Translations under genes and position numbers: made by a program
Notes under the pieces: generated by a model
What the model was told of the DNA's origin: nothing
Databases searched by the model: none
What the model saw: only the letters and a program-made list of their open reading frames with translations
Source: Microbacterium sp. 2FI
Lineage (GTDB): Bacteria > Actinomycetota > Actinomycetes > Actinomycetales > Microbacteriaceae
NCBI RefSeq assembly: GCF_005502885.1
Contig: NZ_SCMR01000013.1
Location: 47,028 to 111,027 of the forward strand
Direction of reading: 5' to 3'
DNA length: 64,000 nt
Part shown: piece after piece, positions 62,762-64,000 of the stretch
Numbering within the stretch: position 1 is the stretch's first letter
How the letters are laid out: each line of letters begins with the position of its first letter

Positions 62762-64000
62762 GTGACCGCCTATCCGGCCTGGACACCGGCTTCTCGACCC
62801 GGCATCATCCCGTTGCACCCGCTGTCGTTCGGCACGATCCTCGGACGCTCGTTCGCAGCGCTGCGCCAGAACCCCAAAGTGCTGCTCGGGTTCGCCCTGG
62901 TCGTTCAGACCCTCGCCTACCTCGTCGTGATCGTCGCCGTCGCCGGCGTCGCGATCGCGTCGTTCACGCGCCTCGACACGCTGACGCCCGGCACCGAGGA
63001 GTTCGACACGGTGCTCGCCGGGTCGGTGGCGATCACCCTGATCGCCGGCATCGTGCTCGGCCTCGCCGCCGGCGCCCTGGGAGTGATCGTCCAGGGGATC
63101 GTCGTCGTCGAGGTCACCCACGCCGCTGTCGCGGAGAAGCTCACGCTCGGCGCGCTGTGGCAGCAGGTCAAGCCGATCGTGTGGCGCCTCATCGGATATG
63201 CGCTCGTGCTCACCCTCGCGGTGATCGCTGCGGTGGCGGTCGCCGTCGTCGCTCTGGTGGCGATCGGCATCGCCTCACCGCCGATCGCGATCGGGCTCAC
63301 CGTCCTCGTGATCCTCGGATCGATTCCCCTGATCTACTGGCTCACGATCAAGCTGCTCCTCGCCCCGGCCGCGATCATCATCGAGCACGCCACCATCGGG
63401 CAGGCGATCGTCCGATCCTGGACGCTCATCCGCGGTCGATTCTGGGTCGCCCTGGGTGTGATCCTGGTGATCTCGCTGGTCTTCGGAGCGGTCGCGCAGG
63501 TCGTCAGCATCCCGATGACCTTCCTCTCGACGGGGCTGACGACGGTCCTCGCGCCGACGGGTGATCCCACCGTCTCCGAGATGATCGGCGTCGTCGTCGT
63601 GCTCCTGACGACGCAGGTGCTGACGCTGTTGCTCCAGGCCGTGCTCGTGGTGGTCCAGTCGAGTGCGACCGCCCTCATCTACATCGACTGCCGCATGCGC
63701 CGCGAGGGACTCGACCTCGACCTGCTCGCCTACGTCGAACGGCGCGATTCCGGCGCAGACGGACTGCCCGATCCCTACCGACAGCACATCGGCCGCACGA
63801 TCACGGTGCGGCAGGGCCCGGGCACCGTCCCCCCGCAGTACCCGCCGTACGGTCAGCCACAGCAGTATGCGCAGCCGGTCTACGGTCCGCCGACGACGGT
63901 GTATCCGCAACGAACCACCCGGACCGGCGATCTCCATGTCGTCGATCTCGATGCCGTCGGGGATCGGCAGCGTGAAGTCGACGGCGAGCCGGTCGGAGAG
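62762..64000 (+). CDS. Polytopic membrane protein, GDPD-membrane-domain-like (3' end beyond the window)
   Basis: An open frame of at least 413 codons. GAGGGGG lies about 6 bases before the GTG. The start HPLSFGTILGRSFAALRQNPKVLLGFALVVQ resembles the membrane domain that precedes glycerophosphodiester phosphodiesterases and occurs alone in many actinobacteria. About six helices lie between residues 38 and 300; a cytoplasmic part follows (RREGLDLDLLAYVERRDSGADGLPDPYRQHIG) and a Pro/Gln/Tyr-rich stretch. The last 30 codons have third positions unlike the rest of the gene (see findings). Neighbourhood with mtrA is common; the function is unknown. Confidence 0.75.
   Translation, partial: MTAYPAWTPASRPGIIPLHPLSFGTILGRSFAALRQNPKVLLGFALVVQTLAYLVVIVAVAGVAIASFTRLDTLTPGTEEFDTVLAGSVAITLIAGIVLGLAAGALGVIVQGIVVVEVTHAAVAEKLTLGALWQQVKPIVWRLIGYALVLTLAVIAAVAVAVVALVAIGIASPPIAIGLTVLVILGSIPLIYWLTIKLLLAPAAIIIEHATIGQAIVRSWTLIRGRFWVALGVILVISLVFGAVAQVVSIPMTFLSTGLTTVLAPTGDPTVSEMIGVVVVLLTTQVLTLLLQAVLVVVQSSATALIYIDCRMRREGLDLDLLAYVERRDSGADGLPDPYRQHIGRTITVRQGPGTVPPQYPPYGQPQQYAQPVYGPPTTVYPQRTTRTGDLHVVDLDAVGDRQREVDGEPVGE

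Overview
This window is chromosomal DNA of a high-GC Gram-positive actinobacterium, most likely Microbacteriaceae (Microbacterium or a close relative). Gene content supports this: WhiB1, the multifunctional 2-oxoglutarate dehydrogenase Kgd, MtrA-MtrB-LpqB, GuaB1, an Rv3235-like protein next to SecA, a SigH/RsrA-type sigma/anti-sigma pair and an LPxTG-anchored DUF11 protein. Genes are tightly packed, with GTG starts, 4-base ATGA/GTGA overlaps, and many start codons only 5-8 bases after a TANNNT promoter box (leaderless transcripts). No rRNA, tRNA, CRISPR array, insertion sequence or prophage was recognised.

Layout. 1-1942: tail of a peptide-type ABC ATPase, then a protealysin-like M4 metalloprotease overlapped by a gene resembling its inhibitor emfourin. 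1899-8875: acetyltransferase, uracil-DNA glycosylase, phosphoribosyltransferase, an MFS exporter, an SDR, and the methionine pair metY-metX. 8880-14522: a 1880-residue surface protein with about eleven DUF11 repeats and an LPATG sorting signal. 14586-22751: Nudix hydrolase, MFS transporter, thiamine-binding protein, GT87-like glycosyltransferase, NnrD, an old yellow enzyme and two CNNM/CBS membrane proteins. 22752-24178: an AbiEi-like/DUF559-like gene flanked by two copies of a 67-bp inverted-repeat element; a third copy lies at 15376. 24179-29653: GuaB1 and Kgd, the latter closed by a large hairpin.

29668-34403: glpD and a TetR regulator facing an alkyl-DHAP-synthase-like flavoprotein and a diacylglycerol-kinase-like enzyme, an order I recall from Mycobacterium tuberculosis (Rv2249c-Rv2252). 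34410-38765: rsrA-sigH, then aroA-rsgA-bcp. 39016-44353: whiB1 and a PdtaS-like kinase, then a CpaE-like protein with an unusual P-loop, an SAF protein, a small HTH protein, a protein with two possible Sm-like barrels, and an Rv3235-like protein. 44434-49037: a conserved unknown, an alanine-type aminotransferase and secA. 49231-53571: a PadR-ABC-FtsX operon followed by a 34-codon ORF with its own ribosome-binding site. 53651-64000: DEAD-box helicase, a coiled-coil protein, long HPF, comF, lpqB-mtrB-mtrA, and a membrane protein that runs off the end.

The most interesting material is the 67-bp repeat family and the nuclease-like gene it brackets, the proposed ether-lipid/glycerolipid divergon, the protease-inhibitor pair, the family of hairpins built from GGATGCC/GGCATCC, the dense leaderless promoter architecture, and the small peptide ORF behind the PadR-ABC operon. 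I did not find a system that I can call clearly new.
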